A stretch of DNA of 64,000 nucleotides from Pleionea litopenaei (GCF_031198435.1 NZ_CP133548.1:1924501-1988500); one strand, 5' to 3'; shown: positions 19,706 to 29,282, numbered from the stretch's first letter. The notes: a model not told the origin generated them from the sequence alone. Translations and numbers: made by a program.

Positions 19706-20986
19706 TTAATGACTGTTCTTATCTAAATACATGGCTTGGTCAGCCCACTTTAACAAGGTCTCTGCATCCTTACCGTGTTTTGGGTATTGAGCAATTCCAT
19801 AACTGTAATTAAAGGGCAAAGAGCAATCTTCTGATACAAACGGGTCTGACAACGCCGTCACGCATCGTTCTAGTAAGTTATAAACCATTTCGTCATGTTC
19901 GAGGTTTTCTAATAACGCCACAAACTCATCACCGCCAAGTCGAGCGATCGTATCGGTGTCTCGAAAACCTATTTCCATGCGCTTCGCAAACGCCGCTAAA
20001 TAACGATCTCCGACATCATGACCATAATTATCATTAATTGTTTTAAATTTATCTAAATCAAAAAATAACAGAGCGATTGAACTACGATTTCGTCTCGCAC
20101 GATTGATAGCGTCATCTAGCTTTTCTTCAAAGCCAAAGCGATTATAAACTTGAGTTAAGGGATCTCGAATCGCCATATGACGTAGGCGTTCTTCTAGACT
20201 TTTCCGCTCAGTAATATTGCGAGCGACCCCTTCAACACCGATTAGTTGTCCATCTTCATCGTATCGAGCATAAGCGTGAGTCGATACCCAAACGATGGAA
20301 CCATCTCGATGTCGCAGACACGACTCAACCGGCACCATCGTTCCTTTCCCTTGAAGAATTTTACTGAGCGCCGCTTCGCGTTCTTCAGGACGAGCATAAA
20401 AGTCAGCAAGCGGCTGACCTATCAGTTCTTCTAATTCATAGCCCATGACTTTCGCTGCGTAAGGAGAAGCCATCACAATGCTACCTTTTGCATCGGTGCG
20501 ATAAAAAATATCGGGAAGGTTTTCTACAATCCTTCGAAATTCTTGCTCGGAATATTGCAATTGTTTTAACGCTCGTCGTTCTGCAGAAATATCCCGAGTG
20601 CTACCCACATTTACGATGGAGCCATCGGCAAGCATAAAAGTCGATACTTTGATATGAACCAAGAGCTCCGCGGCATCAGAGCGAATTAATGCAATTTCAT
20701 AATGATTAGGCGGATTTTCACCGTTTATTCGCGCTTTCGCGCGTTGCGTGACCATATCCCTGTGTCGTTCGGCTATTACTTCTAAAAATCGTTTCCCGAC
20801 TAACTCTTCTCGAGAGTAGCCCAGCAGCTCACATAGCGCAGGATTAGCTAAGATAAATCGATCGTCACCGATCGCAAAAACGCCTTCTTGCAGGCATTCA
20901 AATAAAGACCATAGAAATTCTTTGTTGAGGTTGGTCGCTTCCATTCTGACCAGCGCGCTGTGTATTCCAGACAAAATAAAATCCAT
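19706..20986 (-). CDS. PAS-PAS-GGDEF diguanylate cyclase
   Basis: 426 residues, cytoplasmic. PAS 1 about 22-135 (ALCELLGYSREELVGKRF), PAS 2 about 145-265 (AAKVMGYELEELIGQPL, GVARNITERK), GGDEF about 272-425. The active site is intact (RLGGDEFVAL), preceded five residues earlier by an RDTD inhibitory I-site (RxxD), so product inhibition by c-di-GMP is expected. Metal-binding FFDLDKFKTIND is present. No EAL domain. It is convergent with the phosphatase gene, four bases apart. Its signal through the PAS domains is unknown. Confidence 0.92.
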   Translation of the reverse strand: MDFILSGIHSALVRMEATNLNKEFLWSLFECLQEGVFAIGDDRFILANPALCELLGYSREELVGKRFLEVIAERHRDMVTQRAKARINGENPPNHYEIALIRSDAAELLVHIKVSTFMLADGSIVNVGSTRDISAERRALKQLQYSEQEFRRIVENLPDIFYRTDAKGSIVMASPYAAKVMGYELEELIGQPLADFYARPEEREAALSKILQGKGTMVPVESCLRHRDGSIVWVSTHAYARYDEDGQLIGVEGVARNITERKSLEERLRHMAIRDPLTQVYNRFGFEEKLDDAINRARRNRSSIALLFFDLDKFKTINDNYGHDVGDRYLAAFAKRMEIGFRDTDTIARLGGDEFVALLENLEHDEMVYNLLERCVTALSDPFVSEDCSLPFNYSYGIAQYPKHGKDAETLLKWADQAMYLDKNSH

Positions 20987-21110
20987 TTTTGCGATGTTTG
21001 GCGCGGAAGAATAACTGTTTTGAGATTAAAAAACCATCGATAATTCACCAAACTCGACCAACGACATTGTCCATAGGATAAGTGGTTAATTTCTTAAAGT
21101 AAGGCCTCTT

Positions 21111-22422
21111 TTACTGTTCGTTTTTTAACCAAAACTCTTGCAGCGCTTGCTGCAACTGATCCGTCGCTCGATAGCATTTAGGGGACCAATACTCAGGAGC
21201 CATACGCAGAAAGCGTGGTTCCGCAAAACGCTTGTCTAATAGCACGACCACGCCTTTATCGGATAACTGCCGAATCACGCGACCCGTCGTCTGAAAGACT
21301 CTTTGTAAGGCAGGATACCGATACGTCATATCGAATCCGCTTAACCCGAGCCCCTCAAAGTATTGAGTTAAATGCGCTTGCAACTGGTTCACCTGTGGCA
21401 TGCCGCTTCCTACCACAATAACACCATCTAAAGAGTCTCCTCGATAATCAACGCCTTCAGTATATACGCCGCCTAATATGACGAACCCTAGCACTGAACG
21501 TTGATTAAAAAATTGACTGATAAATTCCTCTTTTTGCTCTAATGTCGACGCCCGCTCCTGTTTGCTCAATACCGTTTTGGGAAATTGTTTCGCGAATTCT
21601 TCTGCCACTTTCTCAAGTAAGTGATAGCTGGAGAAAGCGACCATATAGTTTCCTGCTTTACTTTCAATGACTGCCTTTATATCGGCAACAATGGCTTGTA
21701 TAAAACCATCTCTATATCGATAACGAGTGTCAATACGAGTGGAGATAAAAACACCTAGTTGATTGTGTGAAAAAATGGATGGAACACGCTTAATTGGTAA
21801 CGCGTCTCTGAAACCTAAAGTTTCTGCGACATAGGTGTCGGGACGTAAGGTTCCGGAAAAGACAATTAGACTGCGTAAATTCTTATAGATTTGCTCTAAA
21901 TAATTAGCAGCGTTCAAGCAAATTAGATGCACATTTAAGGTATCAATTAACCCATTCGTTTGATGAGAAATGAAGAACTGATGAGCATCATCGCGTAATG
22001 ACAAAATCACGTTAAATCGAATAATTTGTTTTAACCAACTCATTTCTAACTCAGACAAGCTTTCAGAGAGAGAAAAATCAAACAGGTTGGCTTGAATACT
22101 TTGAGTGGTTGCATGGAGTTTTTCTATCAACGCAGAATCCAAAACACCCCCTCTCCATTCTGAGTTATCCTTAGCATTACCTCTCGACTGTTCAGTTGAC
22201 GTTGACTTGGCCAGCTCTTCAACAGCAACTAATACACTACTTAATCGGTTAATTTGTTTTGTAAAGAAAGTTTTATGCTGTGTTTCTTGAAGTACATTTA
22301 GGGCATCGGACTCAATAATGTCTGCCGAATACATTTGTCGAGATCGATCAATTAAATTATGACCTTCATCGACTAACACCACTTGGCTTTTACCAAACTG
22401 CTCAAAGTGAGCCAGTTGAATA
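21111..22422 (-). pseudogene. C-terminal part of a DinG/XPD-like helicase separated by IS insertion
   Basis: The original coding sequence on this side of the insertion is 437 codons. An ORF from an ATG inside the IS left end (22493) runs in the same frame and might still be translated. It carries the Walker B/motif II VVLVDEGHNLID and the helicase C-terminal domain (SLIVFSGTLRPDTYVAETLG, AFSSYHLL, QTTGRVIRQLSDKGVVVLLD). Deleting the IS and one 4-bp repeat joins this in frame to the N-terminal part at 23639-24919, giving an 862-residue protein with an uninterrupted motif ...YIFDPLIQLAHFEQFG.... Without the Walker A half it cannot be an active helicase. Confidence 0.85.
22419..22422. repeat. 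Left target-site duplication AATA of the IS
   Basis: AATA directly before the IS left end, repeated as AATA at 23639-23642 directly after the right end. It is a four-base duplication of the target within the helicase gene. Confidence 0.8.
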
Positions 22423-22486
22423 TGAGGCTTACCCAATTTAACGGATACAGATTTCTTAGTTACAATATCAGAAATGAGGTATCCAA

Positions 22487-22765
22487 ATGTCAAATAAAAA
22501 GTATTCTAAACAATTCAAGCTTGATGCGGTTCAGTTAGCGATATCAAGTGATCGCAGCACGGCTTCCATAGCACAAGAACTAGGCGTTAATCCAAACTCA
22601 CTCTATAGCTGGGTCACCAAGTATCGGAGTGAATTGTTAGCGTCAGAAGTCGAGCTTACGCCAGAGCAGGAATTAAAACAACTCAGAAAAGAGGTGGCAG
22701 AACTCAGGCAGGAAAAAGAAATATTAAAAAAGGCAGCTGCCTACTTTGCGAAGCACCAAGCGTAA
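22487..22765 (+). CDS. IS3-family transposase OrfA
   Basis: 92 residues: helix-turn-helix of the transposase-8 family (YSKQFKLDAVQLAI, STASIAQELGVNPNSLYSWV) followed by a leucine-zipper coiled coil (LKQLRKEVAELRQEKEILKKA). It provides binding to the IS ends and multimerisation. An A6G slippery run at 22726-22732 lies near its end and would shift ribosomes by -1 into orfB. Confidence 0.92.
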   Translation: MSNKKYSKQFKLDAVQLAISSDRSTASIAQELGVNPNSLYSWVTKYRSELLASEVELTPEQELKQLRKEVAELRQEKEILKKAAAYFAKHQA

Positions 22766-23607
22766 AATATCAGTTTATTGAAGAACACCCAGAGTTTAAT
22801 GTTTATTTACAGTGTCGAGCTCTGGGCGTCTCTTATTCGGGTTATTACGATTGGCGAAGTAGGCCTCCGAGTGCACGACAAATCGAAGATGAACGCCTGC
22901 TCGGCAAGCTTGTAGAGTGTTTTAACGATAACGAACAGACCTATGGTGTCCCAAGGCTTACGAAGGAGCTGAAGGAATCAGGAGAACCCGTTAATCATAA
23001 GCGAGTGGCTCGCCTGAAACGGGAGAATAATATCTACCCTAAGCAGTTTAAAGCGTTCGTTGTCACAACCGACTCGAGTCATGGTAAGCCAGTGGCTAAT
23101 AATTTGCTTAACCGAGAGTTTAAAGTTGAAGAAGCCAACCAAGTTTGGGTGAGTGATATTACTTATATTCCGACGAGCACGGGTTGGATTTATCTGGCTG
23201 TTATCATCGACTTATATTCACGAGCGGTTATCGGTTGGCAGCTCGCAGAACACATGAAAGCGGAGCTTGTCTGTGATGCGGTTAAAATGGCTCAAGCGCG
23301 TCGAGGTTGCTTACCGAAGCTTTTTCATTCAGACCGAGGATGCCAGTATGTTTCTGAAGAACTCGAATCGTTATTGGTTGGCGTCACTATCAGTATGAGC
23401 CGAAAAGGAAACTGCTGGGACAATGCCGTTGCTGAAAGCTTCTTTGGCACATTAAAAACCGAACATGTGAACTTCGAAAATTACTTCAATCTACGAGAAG
23501 CAAGAATGAGCTTGTTTAGATATATCGAAGGATTTTATAATCGAAAGCGTCGTCACTCTCATCTGGACTATAAAGCCCCGATGATATTTGAAGAGTCGGC
23601 AGCTTAA
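22732..23607 (+). CDS. IS3-family transposase OrfB (made by -1 frameshift as OrfAB)
   Basis: The frame is open from the A6G run (22726-22732) to 23607 with no suitable early ATG; the first internal start is a GTG at 23005, too late for a full enzyme. This supports production as an OrfAB fusion. The integrase core has all three acidic residues: D in WVSDITYIPT, D in HSDRGCQYVS, and E in NAVAESFFGTLKTE. An upstream HTH_21-like region (YGVPRLTKEL) is also intact. Confidence 0.9.
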   Translation, partial: GSCLLCEAPSVKYQFIEEHPEFNVYLQCRALGVSYSGYYDWRSRPPSARQIEDERLLGKLVECFNDNEQTYGVPRLTKELKESGEPVNHKRVARLKRENNIYPKQFKAFVVTTDSSHGKPVANNLLNREFKVEEANQVWVSDITYIPTSTGWIYLAVIIDLYSRAVIGWQLAEHMKAELVCDAVKMAQARRGCLPKLFHSDRGCQYVSEELESLLVGVTISMSRKGNCWDNAVAESFFGTLKTEHVNFENYFNLREARMSLFRYIEGFYNRKRRHSHLDYKAPMIFEESAA

Positions 23608-23638
23608 AACCTGTGTCTGTTATTTGGGGTAAAGGTCA

Positions 23639-24919
23639 AATAAGAGGATCAAAAATATAATTAACGTCTAGAACAACCAAATCAAACCATTTGGTTAATA
23701 TTAAACTTAAAGAAAATGGACATAGCTGAAAGTCTTCGGCTATTTCAAGTAACCGCGATTTATCTAAATTTGTCTCATCAAAACTTGTGTTCAATGCGTC
23801 TGGCAAGCGATCATAGAAGCCTCGCTTATACTTGCAGACTTCTCGCGTCCGTCCCTCTTCATCAGTGACCTGTACCATGCTATTTTTGGCATTCATTGCG
23901 CAGAAACAAGTAGAGTCTTTTGCAGAAATTGAAAGCGACTTGATACCTTTGCAACTGGCATTATTCTCACTATCTCTGTGTTTACTCGACGATAATTCTA
24001 AGCCAATTTGTTGGTTCAGTAGATCGCAGGTCTCTGACACGGCAACTCGTCCCGATTGTTTTGCCGTTGCAAAAATAACCTGATCAACAAATCCTTCGCC
24101 GTAAGATTTAAATGCGGGGAATAAAACACTGATGGTTTTCCCTATTCCGGTTGGTGCCTCAAACACTAAGCTCTGTTCACTTCGAATACGTCGAAATACT
24201 TCTGCACATAGAGCACGCTGATTTTCCCTAAAGCCAGAAAATGGAAACATCAATTCAGAACAACTTTTTCTTAAGTTTAATCGATGCTCTTCAACTTTAA
24301 CTAGCCAAGATAAATACCGCTGTACTCCTCTTTCAAAAAACGACGTTAACTCATCGATGTTAAACCGATAACTTTTGATCGTTTCTCGCTCACGAGGTAA
24401 ACGAATCCATACTAAACGAAGTTCAATTTCAGGCAACTCAAATTTGTTTGCAATCAAAAACCCATAATACTTTAGCTGAGCAAGCTGGATAGAAATTATA
24501 GCTTCGGTAAGCTGTTCTACTTCAACATACGTCGTTTTAATTTCTTCTATCCAAATAGGCCGCTGAGTCTCATTTTTCTCAGCGATTGCTTTCGAGACTA
24601 TTGTTTTAACAACCTCATTACCTGAGTGTTCGCCCTCAACATCCTCCTCATTTTCACAGTCACTTACTGGAGAAAAAAGTACACCATCAACCCGACCACC
24701 GACTCGGTAGTTATATCCAAGTTGACTACCGAAATGTTCGATACTGTATTCCGCTTGATAGTTACTTTCTTTTGTCTTTTGCTTTGCTTGCCAACGTTGA
24801 TGCCCTTGAATTCCTTCTTGTGCCGTAGGCCCCGCAACAGAAACCAGCTCCAAATCGCCACTTCGACCAGAGAAGTCGGCCAGTTCCTTTACTGAAAAGG
24901 AAAACGCTACGTCACTCAT
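23639..24919 (-). pseudogene. N-terminal part of a PD-(D/E)XK nuclease-helicase fusion, truncated by IS
   Basis: The remaining ORF (427 residues, stop inside the IS end at 23636) carries two modules. Residues about 60-155 look like a Cas4/RecB-type nuclease: GRVDG (D78), EEIKT (E126, K128) and a QxxxY (Q148-Y152). Residues 250-427 are the start of a DinG/XPD helicase: Walker A APTGIGKT (255-262), then cysteines C338, C340, C362 and C400, candidates for the 4Fe-4S cluster, and LDVNYIFDP. The start overlaps the end of the FAN1 gene by eight bases, so the pair was translationally coupled. The gene is now split from its C-terminal half. Confidence 0.85.
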
Positions 24920-26627
24920 GGTAATCCACGCGTATTACTTGATGAGGTACCTTATTTTTACTGAAAAAATCCATCCATATTTTTTGATTATTCTGCAAAC
25001 GGTCACCGGGACCTTTGACTTCGACCAGCCGATAACCAGATCTATCGAAAACAATTAAATCAGGAAGACCGCTTCGATGTTCTTTGGGGTCTTTCAATAT
25101 ATGCGTCACAATTGCAGCAATGTGCGACAGAGGAATTTTATTTAAGGCTAACTCAAATAAGCTAACACTTGAATGTTCTTGTACAAAATCACAACTTTCT
25201 AACGCCTGCGTATCAAACCAGTCTTCAACCCGTTGCTCTAAGCATCCCCAATGAATGAAGCGACAATGTTGGCCGTAAAACTGCGTGTAATTTTCAAGAA
25301 GTCTTTTTCGATAAAGCGTTTCATCTTGCATTTCAGAGAAAATCCTATCGAACACAACTTCTCGTCGCTTAGTAAAATCATGTTCATACAAATCACTTGG
25401 TTGACTTTGAAATGGATTATAAAAAGCACCATCAATATCAAGAAACATCGCCTCCCAGAAGGTTAAAGCAAAAAGGGAATTCATTAATGCGTTTTCACTC
25501 CAAAAACTGAGCGCATTATTCGATAGATAATGGTTTGCTACATCTAACTCTACCGAATGCATAACTTTGCAAAGTTGAATTCTGTCTTCTTCTTTTACTT
25601 GTAATTTATCAGCTAAAAATTCGACATCTAACTTTTTAGCGAGTTTAGGGCCAAAAACGCGAGTGAAGTGTTGTTCTGAAGAAGACGATGATAAGAGAGT
25701 TGTTTCCTGAAGCCTTTGCCAGGCTAAAGCGTATTCTCCCATATAATCAAGGCACCGAATAAGTCGCTCATTCGAAGGAATTGCATCGCTTAATTGATAG
25801 AGTTCAATGGCTTTAGAATAATTTTTATTTCGCTCGAACTCGCGACCTAATCGATTAGCTAATCGATCATATCGTCGTTTGACTAAGCTTGAACTAGGAG
25901 TGACAGATGTTAGTCGAGAAGTGAACTCAATTAGTACATCGTCAGATAAGTCTTTCGCGTCGTATAATTGTTCACTCATTTCATGCAGAACAAACAGATC
26001 GGTTAACGCTTGCCGAGATTGAATGGGTAAGTTTACATCACTAATAACGTAACTAGGGTAAGTAACAATGCCCAAGTCTTGTAATACGAATTCCGTTAAA
26101 TCTTGGTGGAGATTACCAAAAAATAACAATCTAAAGACATCAAAGATATTGGAAGATATTTTTAAAACCGGACATTCAAACAATCGCTCAACTGACTGCA
26201 AACTCGCTGGTGAGGAAGAAAACAGGCTAATCAAGTAGTCGTCCATCTCTTTTCGTTTTAAGGTTTTAATCGGGAGTTCGGCAAAGTAGTCGATGAGTTC
26301 GGTCCGTGTAAACAGCCGGAGAATTTCAGGAAAGTCTGATACCTCGCCCAGTGATGAAAAACCAACGGATAGCAGCTCATCAAAAGCTTGCTCGCGATTG
26401 CTAATTTCAGAATATTGGAGCTTATTTAGCCGAAACCACTCACCTTTTCGCATTAAACAGCGCGTATAAAGTCGTTGCGCATCGTCAGACAACGAAGAGA
26501 AAGTCTCATAGTAATTGAGTTCGCTTTCATTCAGTAAAAATTGATATCGTTCGACGACAAACTTAAGCATCACACGAACATTGTGCAAATAATAATCACC
26601 TTCGAGGGTGACTGCTGCCTTAGACAT
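24912..26627 (-). CDS. FAN1-type VRR-NUC structure-specific nuclease
   Basis: 571 residues, close to bacterial FAN1 (about 560). The C-terminal VRR-NUC domain (about 455-571) has the PD-(D/E)XK set SGLPDLIVF (D523) and LVEVKGPGD (E536, K538). The N-terminal part carries the SAP-like region and helical repeats of the family (AIELYQLSDAIPSNERLIRCLDYMGEYALAW region is TPR-like). FAN1 trims 5' flaps and can unhook DNA crosslinks. It heads a two-gene operon with the nuclease-helicase, now disrupted by the IS, so it has probably lost its partner while remaining intact. Confidence 0.88.
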   Translation of the reverse strand: MSKAAVTLEGDYYLHNVRVMLKFVVERYQFLLNESELNYYETFSSLSDDAQRLYTRCLMRKGEWFRLNKLQYSEISNREQAFDELLSVGFSSLGEVSDFPEILRLFTRTELIDYFAELPIKTLKRKEMDDYLISLFSSSPASLQSVERLFECPVLKISSNIFDVFRLLFFGNLHQDLTEFVLQDLGIVTYPSYVISDVNLPIQSRQALTDLFVLHEMSEQLYDAKDLSDDVLIEFTSRLTSVTPSSSLVKRRYDRLANRLGREFERNKNYSKAIELYQLSDAIPSNERLIRCLDYMGEYALAWQRLQETTLLSSSSSEQHFTRVFGPKLAKKLDVEFLADKLQVKEEDRIQLCKVMHSVELDVANHYLSNNALSFWSENALMNSLFALTFWEAMFLDIDGAFYNPFQSQPSDLYEHDFTKRREVVFDRIFSEMQDETLYRKRLLENYTQFYGQHCRFIHWGCLEQRVEDWFDTQALESCDFVQEHSSVSLFELALNKIPLSHIAAIVTHILKDPKEHRSGLPDLIVFDRSGYRLVEVKGPGDRLQNNQKIWMDFFSKNKVPHQVIRVDYHE

Positions 26628-27125
26628 CGTTAGACTTCACTAATATTGATCAAGATGACATCTCGCTTTCGATTGTAAGAGCTCTTTCTATCTTTCAATG
26701 GTTTTCTTTAAATCACTAGTTTTAAATCATTTTCTTTCTTCAAAACACTCTGAGCAATGGAAGGAAGTAATCAGCGCATTTAAACCCAAGTATGATTAAG
26801 GTATTCTGTCGAGCTATTAATTGACAAAGATTTGCTCATAGACTTGGATACGCTTCGGCACCATGAACTCATTTACACCTACTTGCCGATCGCGAAGAGC
26901 ACAAAGACAGAGAATTGGCCCTGTTACAACAGAGTTTTCAATCTCTTCGAAGAAATCACCTCGCGCGAGTCTAAACAGTAAGTTTCAATATTCTTGGGTT
27001 ATGTGTCTTGCGATTGAACAACGACTTAAACCGTGGATACATCCAGTCTGGTTAAACATACAGCAATCGCATTACCTACTCAAGCAGTTAGTAGTTGACC
27101 CAGCACTTTAAACGTAAGGAGTGCC
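26628..27125. other. Intergenic space without a confident gene
   Basis: About 500 bases between the divergent FAN1 gene and the EamA transporter gene. AT-rich first half. In 26832-27110 there are short open frames: an 82-codon frame from ATG 26863 with poor codon choice, and two short overlapping frames (LRHHELIYTYL, then ADREEHKDRELALLQQSF after a one-base shift) that read like one small protein broken by a frameshift. I could not identify it. A TTGACA at 26821 could be a -35 element but has no good -10. Confidence 0.4.
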
Positions 27126-28040
27126 ATGAATTCGCACTTAAAAGCCGCTTTGGCTCTCATAGTGACTATTTTTTTTGCTGCGCTAGTCATCGTATTGGCG
27201 AAGGTGTCATTAGAGCGAATATCGCCATTTACCTTTAACTGGTTACAAATTCTGGTTGCTTTGGTTTTTCTTACTCTCTATACCTTCCTCTGGAAAAAAG
27301 AACCTTTTCCACGCACGCTTACCCCTGTGCAGTGGTTTTATCCCGTTGCGATTGGATTAGCAAACTTTACTCTTGTTCGTTATTTGTTCTTGGCGGGGCT
27401 AGAGCATTTGCCCGTTACTACTCATGCTTATTTAGTCAATTTTGTTGGCCTAGTAACCATGATATTAAGTATTTTCATTATGCAGGAGCGGCCATTTTTG
27501 ATTCAGGCCTTAGGGTGTATTGTGGCATTATCTGGTCTTACGGTTTACTTCGAGCAGTTACCAGCTCCGGAAGAAATGAATGGAATATTTTTGGTTAGCG
27601 CCGGCGTCTTTTTCTTGGCTCTAACCAACAATTTAATTCGCCGCTTTATGGTTTACCATCCGCAGGCCTTGTCACCGGTTATGCTGTCAACGATCGCCAT
27701 TTGGATCGGAGGAATGCCGCTTGTCGTTTGGGGAATCAGCGAAGATGGCTTGCACTTTAACCATTCACTGTACGATTGGATCGTCATTTTGGCGAATGGT
27801 ATCATCGGCTTAGCGCTCACATTAATTGTTTTTAATCAGGTGCTTAAAGTCCTTAGAAGTTACGAGGCGAGTATTCTTGCTTCAACGGGCATCGTATTTG
27901 TTGGTGTCTTAGCCATTCCCATAGCAGGCGAAACCTTAAGCAGTAATAAGATTATTGGAATCGCCATTTTGCTCACGGGAATATTATTAACTCAATTTAA
28001 AATTCCACTACATTCGCTACTCAACGGTTTTAAAAGGTAA
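27126..28040 (+). CDS. EamA/DMT family transporter
   Basis: 304 residues with ten hydrophobic segments arranged as two EamA repeats (about 5-140 and 150-295), the layout of drug/metabolite exporters such as RhaT- or YdcZ-like proteins. Motifs: LERISPFTFNWLQ in TM2, SIFIMQERPFLIQALG in TM5 and the mirrored VLAIPIAGETLSSNKIIG. A strong RBS (AAGGAG) precedes the ATG. The thioesterase gene follows after three bases, so they are cotranscribed. Substrate unknown. Confidence 0.88.
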   Translation: MNSHLKAALALIVTIFFAALVIVLAKVSLERISPFTFNWLQILVALVFLTLYTFLWKKEPFPRTLTPVQWFYPVAIGLANFTLVRYLFLAGLEHLPVTTHAYLVNFVGLVTMILSIFIMQERPFLIQALGCIVALSGLTVYFEQLPAPEEMNGIFLVSAGVFFLALTNNLIRRFMVYHPQALSPVMLSTIAIWIGGMPLVVWGISEDGLHFNHSLYDWIVILANGIIGLALTLIVFNQVLKVLRSYEASILASTGIVFVGVLAIPIAGETLSSNKIIGIAILLTGILLTQFKIPLHSLLNGFKR

Positions 28041-28043
28041 GTT

Positions 28044-28490
28044 ATGTCTTTAAGTCTTCAAGAGTTTATTGAGCAGTATCCAATTATCATTGATATTCCT
28101 GTGCAATGGGGAGAAATGGACGCATTCAATCATGTTAATAACGTGGTCTATTTTCGCTACTTTGAAAGTGCGCGCATTGCCTATATGGAACAAACCAAGA
28201 TCATGTCTGAAATGCAAGAAACTCAAGTGGGCCCCATCTTGGCCAACACAGAATGTCGATATCGACGCCCTGTTACTTACCCAGATCAATTGAAGGTTGG
28301 GTGTCGCACGTTAGAGCTTGGCGATCAGGAAATTATTCAAGAATACGCGGTTTTCAGTCTGCAGCAGCAAACAATAACGACACTAGGCAAAGCACGAGTA
28401 GTCATGGTCGACTACAAAACAGGCCAGAAAGTTGCCGTCAGTGACACCATCAAAGCCGCCATTGTTAAACAACAACCAGAACTGGACTAG
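28044..28490 (+). CDS. 4-hydroxybenzoyl-CoA-thioesterase-like (hotdog) acyl-CoA thioesterase
   Basis: 148 residues, single hotdog domain. The active-site segment QWGEMDAFNHVNNVVYFRYFE carries the Asp (in place of nucleophile), His and Asn typical of the 4HBT/YbgC/FadM group. It would hydrolyse acyl-CoA thioesters in the cytoplasm. Second gene of the operon with the EamA transporter; no link between the two activities is evident. Confidence 0.88.
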   Translation: MSLSLQEFIEQYPIIIDIPVQWGEMDAFNHVNNVVYFRYFESARIAYMEQTKIMSEMQETQVGPILANTECRYRRPVTYPDQLKVGCRTLELGDQEIIQEYAVFSLQQQTITTLGKARVVMVDYKTGQKVAVSDTIKAAIVKQQPELD

Positions 28491-28568
28491 CCAATCTAGA
28501 CAACGCCGGACATGTTAAATCTAATGGTTTGAAAGCATCACTCAGTTTGAGGCCCCTAAGACTCCATT

Positions 28569-28592
28569 GAATCGCGTTTAGGAACGCGATTC
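28569..28592 (+). terminator. Perfect 10-bp hairpin after the thioesterase gene
   Basis: GAATCGCGTT (28569-28578), four-base loop TAGG, AACGCGATTC (28583-28592). No T-run follows, so it may be a factor-dependent terminator or an mRNA 3' end stabiliser. Confidence 0.5.
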
Positions 28593-28802
28593 TACTAAAG
28601 ACTCAGGCTGTGATAACTGAAACGTATAAAAATTGACAAAAGTGACGTCCTGCGTATTACGCCTAAATTCTTGGCGCGATTTTTTCCGCGCCCTTATTAA
28701 ACTCGGGACAATCTCTCACACGTTTTATTGAACTTTGCGATAGTGCAATTTTCAACCACGCACTACACTTTACTTATCGGTAATAACTGTAAGGAACTGG
28801 TT

Positions 28803-28973
28803 ATGTTTGTACACCGTCACTTGGCTTACCCTGTTGAAGAAGGGTCGATGGAAGATTTTTTAGCAGCAATCGCTCAACAAAAATCAAAGGCTCCGAAAAA
28901 TGAGCCTTCGCAATACAATTATTTAGAACAACGATTTGCCGAAGAACAAACGCAGCTTAAAACGAATCGTTAA
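28803..28973 (+). CDS. Small uncharacterised protein, 56 residues
   Basis: ATG 28803 has AAGGA at a good distance. The protein (MFVHRHLAYPVEEGSMEDFL..., ending QLKTNR) is hydrophilic with no membrane segment, probably cytoplasmic, with a likely helical C-terminal half. The frame reaches back to 28728 but the ribosome site supports the shorter form. It is followed by about 300 bases and a bidirectional terminator. I do not recognise the family. Confidence 0.55.
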   Translation: MFVHRHLAYPVEEGSMEDFLAAIAQQKSKAPKNEPSQYNYLEQRFAEEQTQLKTNR

Positions 28974-28999
28974 CTTGCTTGTTGCTGTGCCCTAGATGA

Positions 29000-29054
29000 C
29001 ATTCATTTAAAAATGAATGGATACATAGTTATACGCTCATAACCTGTTATGGGC
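29000..29054. other. Two adjacent hairpins downstream of the small ORF
   Basis: CATTCATTT (29000-29008) pairs with AAATGAATG (29011-29019), and GCTCATAAC (29035-29043) pairs with GTTATGGGC (29046-29054, one G-T pair). Both have two-base loops, so cruciform or protein-binding palindromes are as likely as RNA hairpins. Confidence 0.35.
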
Positions 29055-29090
29055 GGACTTTATGTTGGGTGTATTTTTTATTTTGTTAAG

Positions 29091-29189
29091 AGTGTTAAGT
29101 TAAGAGTATTCGAAAGAGTTTTGCGCAGAGCTTTGTAAAGTATTTTGTGAGGTGCTTTTGTGAAGAGCTTTGTTAGGTGTTTTATAAAG
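29091..29189. repeat. Degenerate 11-14 bp tandem repeats
   Basis: About eight imperfect units resembling AGAGCTTTGTRA, for example AGAGTTTTGCGC (from 29115), AGAGCTTTGTAA (from 29127) and a later AGAGCTTTGTT. It is T/G-rich on the plus strand and non-coding, in the gap before the purA terminator. Confidence 0.55.
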
Positions 29190-29282
29190 AATCTCGTACG
29201 TGTCTGCGTCCCGGCTTATTTAAGAACCACTCTGCTTTACTGTGAGCATTGATCACCTTGACCGCTCTTATTCCAACTCAAC

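Larger units (their letters stand above)
22423..23638 (+). mobile_element. IS3-family insertion sequence, 1,216 bp, inserted in a helicase gene
   Basis: Bounded by imperfect terminal inverted repeats: TGAGGCTTACCCAATTTAAC at the left (from 22423) and, on the complement of the right end, TGACCTTTACCCCAAATAAC (from 23638); about 23 of 32 positions match. The ends start with TGA, as in many IS3 elements. Flanked by a 4-bp AATA duplication. Inside are overlapping orfA and orfB with a frameshift signal and a complete DDE catalytic set, so the copy looks functional and recent. Confidence 0.93.

Noticed and set aside
26863-27111. 82-codon plus-strand ORF starting MNSFTPTCRSRR
   Set aside because: Odd composition, no ribosome site and no recognised domain; other frames in the same stretch read better. 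Kept only as an unassigned gap.
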